This document shows, in pieces, positions 33,187 through 41,277 of a stretch of DNA of 64,000 nucleotides (positions are counted from its first letter, which is position 1; each line of letters starts with the position of its first letter). The notes beneath the pieces were generated by a model, which searched no databases, was not told where the DNA came from, and was given only the letters and a program-made list of their open reading frames with translations. Source of the DNA: Dehalococcoidia bacterium UBA2991 (GTDB lineage Bacteria; Chloroflexota; Dehalococcoidia; Tepidiformales; Tepidiformaceae); the NCBI GenBank assembly GCA_002346645.1, contig DEAD01000008.1, positions 62,001 through 126,000 on the forward strand, given 5' to 3'. The position numbers and the translations under genes are program-made.

Positions 33187-33668
33187 CCGTCATGCTCAAC
33201 AGGGCCGGCAAGTAGTTCTGCAATATGGGAAAGAAGAGGAAAAAGAACCTCGAGGCCATCAGCGACGCCATTAGGACTGCCTGGAAGGTTCACGATCAGC
33301 GTGCTGCCACGAGTGACAGCAAGTCCACGAGAAAGAATGGCATAAGGGGTTTGCTTCAGTCCCTGCTGAGCGATGGCGAGGGGAATTCCGGCAACATCGC
33401 GCTCGGCAATAGCACGGGTAGCCTCGGGGGTGAGATCGCGGGGAGTAAGGCCCGTGCCACCAGTGGTCAGGATCACATCCGTGATGTTGGTATCGCACCA
33501 AGCAGCCAGCTGCGTCGAGATAGCTTCGGGGTCATCTGGGAGGGCTGCGCGTATCACAACATCATGGCCCGCCTTGCTGCAGCGGCCTTCAATTAAATCC
33601 CCGCCATGATCAATGCGCGTCCCAGTGGTCACGCCATCCGAAACAGTAAGGATCGCTATTCGTGCCAT
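33183..33668 (-). CDS. MogA/MoaB-family molybdopterin-binding protein
   Basis: Adenylates molybdopterin before Mo insertion (MogA) or has a related role (MoaB). The 161-residue protein carries the MPT-binding TTGGTGLTPRDLTPEAT (about 86-102) and NLPGSPNGVADGLEVLFPLL. The two names are not separable by eye. TAGACT lies 6 bases before the ATG, so a leaderless transcript is likely. It overlaps trmD (ATGA) and is divergent from the mraZ promoter. Confidence 0.9.
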   Translation of the reverse strand: MARIAILTVSDGVTTGTRIDHGGDLIEGRCSKAGHDVVIRAALPDDPEAISTQLAAWCDTNITDVILTTGGTGLTPRDLTPEATRAIAERDVAGIPLAIAQQGLKQTPYAILSRGLAVTRGSTLIVNLPGSPNGVADGLEVLFPLLSHIAELLAGPVEHDG

Positions 33669-33741
33669 TAGGACAGTCTAGCGTGAGCTTCCGAAAGAAC
33701 GGGGACTTAAAGCAAAGTCATTGAACATCAGAGCATTTCTA

Positions 33742-33770
33742 TTGACACCCTCTGGGGGGCTACCTATAGT
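33742..33770 (+). promoter_or_regulatory. main promoter of the dcw operon
   Basis: TTGACA (33742-33747), 17 bases, TATAGT (33765-33770): near-perfect sigma-70 consensus, about 86 bases before mraZ. It is the strongest promoter seen in the window. Confidence 0.8.
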
Positions 33771-33775
33771 CCAAG

Positions 33776-33800
33776 TGGGGAGAAATGGGGAAAGATGGGT
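33776..33800 (+). promoter_or_regulatory. MraZ operator: three TGGGN repeats with 5-base spacers
   Basis: TGGGG (33776-33780), AGAAA, TGGGG (33786-33790), AAAGA, TGGGT (33796-33800). This is the direct-repeat layout known to be bound by MraZ in E. coli and mycoplasmas. It begins 6 bases after the -10 element, so MraZ binding would cover the transcription start and repress the operon. Confidence 0.8.
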
Positions 33801-33855
33801 TTATCCCCCAGTTTTCTTCCAAATTTGGTAGGGGTTTCCCGCTTCAGGGGTCACC

Positions 33856-34308
33856 ATGGCGTTCCGTGGGAACTTCGAATACCAGTTGGACGACCGCAAT
33901 CGGGTAACTCTGCCTCCTAAGTTCCGTGAGGATTTCGCGAAGGGTGCAGTTCTCGTCCCAGGTCTTGACGGCTGTATCGAGGTATATACACCGGAGGGCT
34001 TTGAAACTGAGGCAGGCGTCGTTGAGCGAGTTCCTGCATATTCCGAAGAGGGACGCCAACTAAGACGCGCATTCTTCGCCCTCTCCTTTGATGTACAGCG
34101 TGATGGTCAAGGCCGCCTGCTCATACCAGCGAAGCTTCTGGCCTACGCCAGCATCGAGAGGGACGTGGTTGTGCTGGGAAACGACCAACGCCTCGAGATA
34201 TGGGACCGAACCGCGTGGGAAGAGCAGGAATCTTTACTACCAACGGCCCGCGCAGACGCCCTGCAGCGATTAGCAGATGGGGCCGCTTCCGAAGGCGAGG
34301 GGGGCTGA
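33856..34308 (+). CDS. mraZ: transcriptional regulator MraZ
   Basis: Autoregulator of the division/cell-wall operon. The 150-residue protein has two SpoVT/AbrB-like repeats: FRGNFEYQLDDRNRVTLPPKFR at the N-terminus and FFALSFDVQRDGQGRLLIPAKLLAYA near 75-100, both with the conserved D-x-x-x-R pattern, and then VVVLGNDQRLEIWD. MraZ rings bind TGGGN repeats, which are present just upstream. It is first in the dcw operon, and the rsmH start follows its stop by 1 base. Confidence 0.95.
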   Translation: MAFRGNFEYQLDDRNRVTLPPKFREDFAKGAVLVPGLDGCIEVYTPEGFETEAGVVERVPAYSEEGRQLRRAFFALSFDVQRDGQGRLLIPAKLLAYASIERDVVVLGNDQRLEIWDRTAWEEQESLLPTARADALQRLADGAASEGEGG

Positions 34309-34309
34309 C

Positions 34310-35281
34310 GTGACAGTCCAAACCTCTCCACAAACACCCCACACTCCAGTTCTGCTAACAGAAGCACTCGGCTACCTTGCAGTTCGCGAGGGTGGCACCT
34401 ATATCGATTGCACCGCAGGAGCGGGAGGTCATAGCGCCGCCATCGCCAAGGCGATGGGGGAAAAGGGAAGTCTTCTCTGTATCGACCAGGACAATGAGGC
34501 ATTGGAGTTCGCGCGAGCGAGGCTGGCTCCGTATGGGAGTCGGGTCAGCTTCGCCCGCGGAAACTTCCGCGACCTCCACAAAATCGCCGCGGATAAAGGG
34601 TTCGAGTCCGTGGATAGCATCTTGATGGACCTAGGAGTTTCCTCAATCCAGCTAGATACCCCAGAGCGAGGCTTTGCCTTTGCCCATGAGGGTCCGTTGG
34701 ACATGCGAATGGACCAGTCGTCGGACGGCATGACGGCTGCGGACATCGTGAATACGTGGGACGAGCAGGCTCTTGCAAACCTCTTCCGGGAACACGGAGA
34801 GGTGCGCGGTTCGCGCCGTATCGCTAGGGCAGTAATAGCGGCACGGCCACTTCGCTCGACCTGGGATTTAGCCAAAGCCGTCGAGCAGGCTGCGGGGGGC
34901 GCGAGAGACCGCACCCAACAACACCCCGCCACCAAGGTCTTTCTCGCGCTTCGGATTCGTGTAAATGGCGAACTCGACTCGCTTAGCACGGCCTTACCGC
35001 TCGCCCGCAGCCTGCTCGGCTTTGGACCTTCTCACCAGGGAGGGCGGATGGTCACAATCGCTTTCCACTCACTTGAAGATCGCATTGTTAAACAATTCTT
35101 CGGACGAGAGTCACGCGATTGTCTCTGTCCACCAGTTCTACCGGAATGCCGCTGCGATCACCGGGCAACCCTTTCTTTGTTGACACGACGGGCAGTTCGT
35201 CCGAGTGACAATGAAGTAGCACGAAACCCCCGCTCCCGCAGTGGCGTACTCCGGGCAGCCCAACGAAAGGCAGTCGAATAA
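34310..35281 (+). CDS. rsmH: 16S rRNA (cytosine-1402-N4)-methyltransferase RsmH
   Basis: Methylates C1402 of 16S rRNA. The 323-residue protein contains HTPVLLTEALGYL, the SAM loop DCTAGAGGHSAAI, SILMDLGVSSIQLDTPERGFAF and the C-terminal VTIAFHSLEDRIVKQFF. GTG 34310 with GAGGGGGG upstream is chosen over an ATG at 34277 inside mraZ. It sits in the usual second position of the dcw operon. Confidence 0.96.
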   Translation: MTVQTSPQTPHTPVLLTEALGYLAVREGGTYIDCTAGAGGHSAAIAKAMGEKGSLLCIDQDNEALEFARARLAPYGSRVSFARGNFRDLHKIAADKGFESVDSILMDLGVSSIQLDTPERGFAFAHEGPLDMRMDQSSDGMTAADIVNTWDEQALANLFREHGEVRGSRRIARAVIAARPLRSTWDLAKAVEQAAGGARDRTQQHPATKVFLALRIRVNGELDSLSTALPLARSLLGFGPSHQGGRMVTIAFHSLEDRIVKQFFGRESRDCLCPPVLPECRCDHRATLSLLTRRAVRPSDNEVARNPRSRSGVLRAAQRKAVE

Positions 35282-35283
35282 CC

Positions 35284-35679
35284 ATGACTGCCCTGGAACG
35301 AACAGCTCCCAAAACCTACAGGGGGTTCAGTCTCCCCAAGATAGGCGTAAGCGGCTGGGTGATCGCGGGAGCGCTCATCGTTTCAGCTAGCGCAATGGCT
35401 CCAGTCATACAAAACAGCTTAATGACCACCCAGGGACGGAATCTCCAAGTTCTGGAAGGACAACACACCACCCTAAGGATTGAAATACGCCAGCTTGAAG
35501 CAGAAATCGCCCGACTCGTGTCCGTCGAACGAATCGCCCGCAGGGCGAGCGAGATCGGACTCGTTCCGGGAGCAAGCACCATCTTCGTGACTATCGGGGA
35601 AGCCGGACCGGAGCCCCCGAAGATTCCTGCGGAGCATCTCCTCGAGCATTCGGAGCCTGGCTCCGGGCTCGCTCCGTAG
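35284..35679 (+). CDS. ftsL: FtsL-like septum protein
   Basis: A 131-residue bitopic membrane protein: cytoplasmic N-terminus (1-22), one helix (about 23-45), then an extracytoplasmic coiled coil (LQVLEGQHTTLRIEIRQLEAEIARL) followed by ERIARRASEIGLVPG, the typical FtsL/DivIC end motif. The tail is rich in P, E and G. FtsL links FtsQ/DivIC to the FtsWI synthase. Identification rests on position (rsmH-ftsL-ftsI) and topology, since FtsL sequences diverge strongly. Confidence 0.85.
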   Translation: MTALERTAPKTYRGFSLPKIGVSGWVIAGALIVSASAMAPVIQNSLMTTQGRNLQVLEGQHTTLRIEIRQLEAEIARLVSVERIARRASEIGLVPGASTIFVTIGEAGPEPPKIPAEHLLEHSEPGSGLAP

Positions 35680-35692
35680 CCGCGGAACACCT

Positions 35693-35755
35693 ATGGAGGA
35701 AATGCCGCTGCTGAACTGAATTCGAACCGGCCTCGGGAGGGGGCCGGCGGGAGGG
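35693..35755 (+). promoter_or_regulatory. ftsL-ftsI spacer with a tiny frame, hairpin and ribosome site
   Basis: The 82-base gap is one of the few real gaps in the operon. ATG 35693 opens an 8-codon frame ending with TGA at 35719, with a second ATG 35702 directly behind GGAGGAA. Then CCGGCC (35727-35732) and GGCCGG (35742-35747) form a hairpin, followed by GGGAGGG, the ftsI ribosome site. It could tune FtsI translation. Confidence 0.4.
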
Positions 35756-35761
35756 CGCCCA

Positions 35762-37489
35762 ATGGCGCACCAGCGAGCAAAGCGCACCAGCCGGGTATGG
35801 CTTCCGGCGATCGCGTTCACGGTTTTTGCCGTGTTAGTGCTGGCACGACTGGTACAGGTCCAGATCCTCCAACACGACCAATACGCCGAAGAGGCCCGCA
35901 GCGAGCTTTACTCAAGCGATACGGTTTTCGCCCGGCGCGGCGCGATTCTCGACCGCAATGGCTTTCTGCTCGCAATGAGCATGGACACATGGGATCTTTA
36001 CGTAGCATCCCGCGTCTGGAAGGACGACAAGACCGCAAGGTCCGCCGCCGAGGCTATCTCAGAGGCAACAGGACACGACGCCACCTATCTCCGAACTCTT
36101 GTGAAGGAAAGCGGTCTTGTCGACGTTCTCGTTGCACGAGATGTGCCTTACGACGCAGGCAAGGCACTTCTGGACGCGAACGTACCCGGGCTGGTGGGTC
36201 TACCCAACACTGTGCGCGTACATCCAGCAGGGAATCTAGCATCCTCGGTAATAGGAATCATTGGTGCAGATAACACAGGGCTCACAGGCATTGAGGCCTG
36301 GTACGACAGCGAACTACTAGGTACGCCCGGTCGTGTGATTTTCGAGCGCGATACAACCGGATCACCTATTCCCTACGGAGAGACTTTCACCACAGAACCG
36401 GTACCCGGTCCAGACATCATCTTGACTATTGACCGCCGCATGCAGTTTACCGCTGAGCGTTCTCTGCAAAGGGCGATTGAAAAACACGACGCTTCGAGCG
36501 GGGCAATCATCATCATGGATCCCCAGACCGGAGACATCCTAGCGCTGGCAACACACCCTCGCCTCACTTTTAACACACTCGACCTGTCGGACCCCAAACA
36601 GGTGCAGCTCCTCCGCAACAGCGCAGTCAGCGACATCTACGAGCCCGGCTCAGTGATGAAAATCATCACCGCAGCGGCGGCCATAGACGCCGAACTGGTG
36701 ACTCCCTCCACCACATATGAAGACACCGGTATCGCCTACGTATTCGGTGTACCTCTCTACAACTGGAACAACGGAGTTTACGGAGAGCAAACGATGACCG
36801 GTGTGCTCCAGCAAAGCATCAACACCGGCGCGGTTTTCATGATGGAGAAATTGGGAGTAGGTCTGTTCCACCAATATCTGGATGCTTTTGGCTTTGGAAG
36901 GACCACTGGCATAGATGTAAGCGGCGAAGCCGCGGGCCTCGTTAGGCGCCCGACCGACCCCGGATGGTCACCAGTCGATGCTGCCGCACAGTCCTTCGGG
37001 CAAGCCATCAGTGTCACTCCAATCCAGTTAGTTACTGCGCTCGCCGCAACCATTAACGGGGGGCGTCTAATCGAGCCACGACTGGTAAAGGCCATGGTGG
37101 CTAGGGACGGGACCCGCGATGAACTGTCCTCCCAGGTGATTGGTCAGCCGATTTCCCCCGAAACGAGCGCAATCATGAGGAGCATGCTCGGCAATGTGAT
37201 AGACCCTGGATGGTACCACCCAGGCAAGCCACACCTTTATTCCGCGGGAGGAAAGTCAGGCACTGCTAACGTGCCTATTAACGCTGGTTATGACGACACG
37301 CAGATCGTCTCCTTCGCCGGCTTCGCACCGCTACAAGATCCCCGCATCCTCATCCTAGTGAAGCTCGATGAGAACGCCGACTTAGTCACAGGCACAGAGG
37401 CAGCAGGACCAATCTTTGCAGCCCTTGTTGATGAGGTCCTGGGCTACCTTGGTATCCCCCCTGATATAGAGCAGGTGGCAGCCAGATGA
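35762..37489 (+). CDS. ftsI: peptidoglycan transpeptidase FtsI (PBP3, class B)
   Basis: Septal D,D-transpeptidase. The 575-residue protein has an N-terminal membrane helix (about 14-36), a pedestal domain, and the catalytic domain with S297-V-M-K300 (EPGSVMK), S352-I-N354 and K498-S-G. No PASTA domain is present. Its 3' end overlaps murF by 4 bases with no murE between them. It pairs with the FtsW polymerase encoded downstream. Confidence 0.95.
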   Translation: MAHQRAKRTSRVWLPAIAFTVFAVLVLARLVQVQILQHDQYAEEARSELYSSDTVFARRGAILDRNGFLLAMSMDTWDLYVASRVWKDDKTARSAAEAISEATGHDATYLRTLVKESGLVDVLVARDVPYDAGKALLDANVPGLVGLPNTVRVHPAGNLASSVIGIIGADNTGLTGIEAWYDSELLGTPGRVIFERDTTGSPIPYGETFTTEPVPGPDIILTIDRRMQFTAERSLQRAIEKHDASSGAIIIMDPQTGDILALATHPRLTFNTLDLSDPKQVQLLRNSAVSDIYEPGSVMKIITAAAAIDAELVTPSTTYEDTGIAYVFGVPLYNWNNGVYGEQTMTGVLQQSINTGAVFMMEKLGVGLFHQYLDAFGFGRTTGIDVSGEAAGLVRRPTDPGWSPVDAAAQSFGQAISVTPIQLVTALAATINGGRLIEPRLVKAMVARDGTRDELSSQVIGQPISPETSAIMRSMLGNVIDPGWYHPGKPHLYSAGGKSGTANVPINAGYDDTQIVSFAGFAPLQDPRILILVKLDENADLVTGTEAAGPIFAALVDEVLGYLGIPPDIEQVAAR

Positions 37490-38859
37490 CCTTTCTCACA
37501 ACGGCGTTCCTTGCAGAGAGCATGCGGGCCCATGGCTACCAAGTAATCGAAGGCGACACCAAGCCGATCACAAGCGGGGTTCCAGACTCACGACTGGCGA
37601 CACCTGGCACCCTCTTCGCGGCCTTCCGAGGAGAGAAACTCGACGGCAATGACTTCGTTGGGGAGGCCCTAAACCGGGGAGCCTCAGCTGTTATCTGCGA
37701 ACGTGCCCCCCAGGGCAACTGGCCCAACAGCACCCTCATCATTGCAGATAACACGCGTACAGCTCTAGCGAAGATCGCCAGAGATTGGCAGCGCAACTGC
37801 GGTGCGCAAGTTATAGGAATCACAGGAACTGTGGGCAAGACAACTGCAAAGGAACTAAGTGCCGCCGCCATCGGTGAAGCCTTTCTTACACACCGCAGCC
37901 CGGGAAATTTCAACTCCCGCGAAGGCTTACCTCTAGCACTGTTGAGCTTGCAGTTAGACCACGAAATCTCCGTGCTAGAAATGGCAATGGATAGCCAGGG
38001 GGAGATCGGGGAGCTGTGTAGCATCGCCGAACCTTCGGTTGGAGCCATCCTCAATATCGGCACCACCCACTTGGAAAAACTCGGAAGCGTAGAGGCTATA
38101 GCCCGGGAGAAGCTCTCATTAGCCCGCTCTCTGCCGCCCCACGGTGTTGCAGTACTGAACGTGGATGACGAGCGAATCATACCGGTCATCAACGAGCTCG
38201 AATGTCGAGTGATCGGCTTCGGTAAAAGTGAAGCCGCCAGCCTCCGTCGCAGCAAGGTTCGAGACCTCGGCCTCAAGGGCTCAGAGTTCCGAGTGACCTA
38301 CGAAAACAGGGAGGCAGAAATACGGCTGCAAATGCCAGGCGCACACCTGGCACAAACAGCGCTAGCAGCAATCGGCGTGCAGTTAGCTCTTGGTTTACAG
38401 CTATCCGCGGCCGCTGAGGCCATCAATAGCGCCAAGATCAATGAGCGGCTGCAAGTACGCCACGCCACAAGCGGCGCCAACATCCTCGACGATACTTACA
38501 ACGCCAGCCCCGACTCCGTAACAGGCGCATTACATCTACTCCGGGGTCTTGGAGGACAACGCCTAGCCCTATTGGGGGAAATGGCCGAACTAGGAGATAG
38601 ATCCGAGCAGGAACATCGCAGGATAGGAAGTATCGCCTCTGAGTGCTGCGACGTTCTGGTGGCAGCAGGTGAGTCTTGCAGGCTTCTCGTAGAAGAAGCT
38701 CGAGCGAATGGTCTCAGCGAAAGCCATTGGTTCAGTACCAAGGAGCTGGCAGCAGAATTCGCTACAAGCCGACTAGGAGAGGGAGACCACATCCTGGTAA
38801 AGGCCTCGCGAGGGCAGGAATTCGAACTGCTCATTCCAATGCTGGAGGGACAGGAATGA
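37486..38859 (+). CDS. murF: UDP-MurNAc-tripeptide:D-Ala-D-Ala ligase MurF
   Basis: Adds D-Ala-D-Ala to the UDP-MurNAc tripeptide in the cytoplasm. The 457-residue Mur ligase has the ATP loop GITGTVGKTTAKE (about 112-124), the NFNSREGLPLALL segment typical of MurF, and LDDTYNASPDSVTGAL. ATGA overlaps on both sides (ftsI and mraY) indicate tight coupling. The preceding ligase gene, murE, is absent from this cluster. The NFN and NASPDS signatures favour MurF over MurE. Confidence 0.94.
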   Translation: MTFLTTAFLAESMRAHGYQVIEGDTKPITSGVPDSRLATPGTLFAAFRGEKLDGNDFVGEALNRGASAVICERAPQGNWPNSTLIIADNTRTALAKIARDWQRNCGAQVIGITGTVGKTTAKELSAAAIGEAFLTHRSPGNFNSREGLPLALLSLQLDHEISVLEMAMDSQGEIGELCSIAEPSVGAILNIGTTHLEKLGSVEAIAREKLSLARSLPPHGVAVLNVDDERIIPVINELECRVIGFGKSEAASLRRSKVRDLGLKGSEFRVTYENREAEIRLQMPGAHLAQTALAAIGVQLALGLQLSAAAEAINSAKINERLQVRHATSGANILDDTYNASPDSVTGALHLLRGLGGQRLALLGEMAELGDRSEQEHRRIGSIASECCDVLVAAGESCRLLVEEARANGLSESHWFSTKELAAEFATSRLGEGDHILVKASRGQEFELLIPMLEGQE

Positions 38860-39830
38860 TCCGTGCCTTGCTTTCCGGGGGCATCAGCTTCGCCCTTACT
38901 GTCGGGCTTGGTTGGCCCATGGTTCAGTACCTGAGGGCCCAACGAGCGGGTAAGGCTATCAGCGAGGACCAGCCTGCATCCCATAAAGAAAAGGCAGGAA
39001 CCCCCACATTCGGCGGATTGATTATCTGGGTGCCCACCCTGATTGTCACTGCAATCGCCATCAACTGGGTGGACCATCGCTCGATCCTGCTCCCACTAGG
39101 AATGATTGCTGCAACTGGTGCAATTGGCTTCATCGACGACCTGGGCACATTGCAAGAACGAGTGGGGTTCCGAGGGGGCCTCAGCTGGCGAGTAAAGATC
39201 TGCCTACTAACGCTACTCGCCATCGGGGCAGCTTGGGTCCTGTACAGCGGATTAGAGGTGGAATCTGTAAACGTTCCTTGGGCTGGGAGTTATGCGCTCG
39301 GCCCTGCCTATATAGCAATCGCCGTGGTAACGATAGTTGCCACTACCAGCGCAGTGGCAGTAACGGATGGGCTTGACACTTTGGCTGGAGGCACAACTCT
39401 CTTTGCCTTCGTGGCCTACGGAGTAATCGCGTTCGTTCAGGGCCAAGACTTTGTGGCAACCTTCGCTTTCATAATCGCAGGCGCCAACCTAGGTTTCCTC
39501 TGGTACAACGCCCACCCTGCTCGCGTCATTATGGGCGATACCGGTGCCCTGGCCCTCGGGTCCAGCCTCGCCATCGTCGCGCTCATGACTGGCCACTGGC
39601 TACTCCTCCCTTTAATTGGAGTTGTGTTCGTAGCAGAGGCTGTCAGCAACATCATTCAAATCAGCTACTTCCGGCTAAGTGGGGGCAAGCGAATCTTCCT
39701 TCGAGCACCGCTGCACCACCATTTCGAGGAACTTGGCTGGAAGGAGCCCACGGTTGTTACTCGCTTCTGGGTAGTTGCATTCGTTGCCGCAATGGTCGGT
39801 GTGGGTCTAGCGCTGGCGGTACCAGAGTGA
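38856..39830 (+). CDS. mraY: phospho-MurNAc-pentapeptide transferase MraY
   Basis: Makes lipid I at the membrane. The 324-residue protein has about ten helices. Catalytic aspartates are seen in GFIDDLG, VTDGLDTLAGG and MGDTGALALG, and the histidine loop APLHHHFEELGW is intact. Two usually conserved residues differ: the lysine of DDxxK is T (DDLGT), and the asparagine of NLTDGLD is A (AVTDGLD). ATG 38856 overlaps murF (ATGA); a longer frame from 38676 is a shadow of murF. Confidence 0.92.
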   Translation: MIRALLSGGISFALTVGLGWPMVQYLRAQRAGKAISEDQPASHKEKAGTPTFGGLIIWVPTLIVTAIAINWVDHRSILLPLGMIAATGAIGFIDDLGTLQERVGFRGGLSWRVKICLLTLLAIGAAWVLYSGLEVESVNVPWAGSYALGPAYIAIAVVTIVATTSAVAVTDGLDTLAGGTTLFAFVAYGVIAFVQGQDFVATFAFIIAGANLGFLWYNAHPARVIMGDTGALALGSSLAIVALMTGHWLLLPLIGVVFVAEAVSNIIQISYFRLSGGKRIFLRAPLHHHFEELGWKEPTVVTRFWVVAFVAAMVGVGLALAVPE

Positions 39831-41230
39831 CGATGCTGTTTGAACGAGACACCACAACAGCATTCCCAGAGATGGCGAACACCCGTGCACTTGTCTACTC
39901 ACTTGGGATCGAGGGTCGTGATCTCGCACGCTGGTTGCTAAATCAGGGTGCCACCGTATGGATGTCAGACAGCCGGACAGCGGAACAGCTTGAGATTGCA
40001 GACGCCTACCCGCCAGAAGGTGTCGAGCGCACTATTCGTGGTGAACTCCTCGACCCAAAAGGCTTTGACCTTTTGGCTGTCTCGCAGTCGGTTCTAAAGA
40101 ATCACCCCCACGTGGAACGAGCACGTGAACTTGGGATTCCCATCATCTCGCAAATGGCTCTTGCTCTGCAGCTGTGCCGCGGACAGGTCGTCGGTATCAC
40201 GGGTTCGAGCGGAAAATCGACAACTACAGCTCTTGTCGGAGAGATGGCCGAACACGCAGGTATCGAACACTTGGTCGGGGGAAACCTGGGGGGGGAGTTA
40301 CTCGATCGAATCGAAGGTGTTCCAGAGACTACCAAAGTCATCCTTGAAATCAGCCACACCCAGCTGCAGTACACAGACCGTTCACCTGCAATAACTGCAA
40401 CAACCAACGTCACACCAAACCATCTCGACCAGTTCAGCTGGCCCGAATACATCGACCTTAAACGCAATATTTTGCGTTACCAGGGCAGGGACGACCTGGC
40501 CATCCTCAACGCAGACGACAAGATTAGCCGCGACCTGCGTTCCAACGTGCGAGGGCAACTAGCCGAGATCTCATTAGAAAGACCGATTAGTGGAAACGGT
40601 GCCTGGCTAGAGGGTGATGAAATCATGTCTCGCTGGGGAGGCTCCCCCCGAGCAGTCGCCAACGTCAGGGACCTGCGAATGCCAGGCCGTCACAACTTGG
40701 CAAATGCCTTGATGGCCGTAGCCATCGGAGAGGCAATGCATCTCCAGATGGACTCGATTACAACCGCCATCCGGAGCTTCCCCGGACTTCCCCACCGCCT
40801 AGAGGTAATCGGCCGGGCCCACGGGGCGACCTGGATCAATGACAGCATCGCAACTTCACCAGAACGCACCGTAGCAGCCCTGAATGCCATTTCTGAGCCC
40901 ACGATTTTGCTGTTAGGGGGACGGGAAAAATCTTTGCCCCTAGAAAGACTAAATCGTGCTGCTGCAAATCACTGCCGAGGGGCTATTTGCTTCGGAGAGG
41001 CCTCTATCAATTTCTCAGCGGCGATGACGGACGCAGTGGAGACAGTCGTTGAGGTAGAGACGCTTGCCGAGGCCGTAGAAGCGGCTGCTTCAATGGCACA
41101 ACAAGGAGACGCCGTACTACTTGCACCTGCAGGCACGAGCTTCGACGCATTTCCACGCTTCGAAGCTCGTGGAGAAGCTTTCAGAGCACTTGTACGAGCC
41201 CTCGAGGGGTTCGAGGAGGTGTCGTCATAG
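39827..41230 (+). CDS. murD: UDP-MurNAc-L-alanine:D-glutamate ligase MurD
   Basis: Adds D-Glu to UDP-MurNAc-L-Ala. The 467-residue protein has the Rossmann-like N-terminus (YSLGIEGRDLARWLLNQG), the ATP loop GITGSSGKSTTTAL (about 121-134), the TNVTPNHLDQF segment, and ATWINDSIATSPERTVAAL. The start GTG overlaps the mraY TGA. Its end overlaps a probable ATA start of ftsW (ATAG). Confidence 0.95.
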   Translation: MTMLFERDTTTAFPEMANTRALVYSLGIEGRDLARWLLNQGATVWMSDSRTAEQLEIADAYPPEGVERTIRGELLDPKGFDLLAVSQSVLKNHPHVERARELGIPIISQMALALQLCRGQVVGITGSSGKSTTTALVGEMAEHAGIEHLVGGNLGGELLDRIEGVPETTKVILEISHTQLQYTDRSPAITATTNVTPNHLDQFSWPEYIDLKRNILRYQGRDDLAILNADDKISRDLRSNVRGQLAEISLERPISGNGAWLEGDEIMSRWGGSPRAVANVRDLRMPGRHNLANALMAVAIGEAMHLQMDSITTAIRSFPGLPHRLEVIGRAHGATWINDSIATSPERTVAALNAISEPTILLLGGREKSLPLERLNRAAANHCRGAICFGEASINFSAAMTDAVETVVEVETLAEAVEAAASMAQQGDAVLLAPAGTSFDAFPRFEARGEAFRALVRALEGFEEVSS

Positions 41231-41277
41231 CCATCAACTCCAACCGCCGATGGCCTGTTCGGAGCCCCGACTACACG

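Noticed and set aside
37536..38276. 246-codon minus-strand frame over murF
   Set aside because: Antisense shadow of a certain gene; rich in S, R and P as expected for such shadows.
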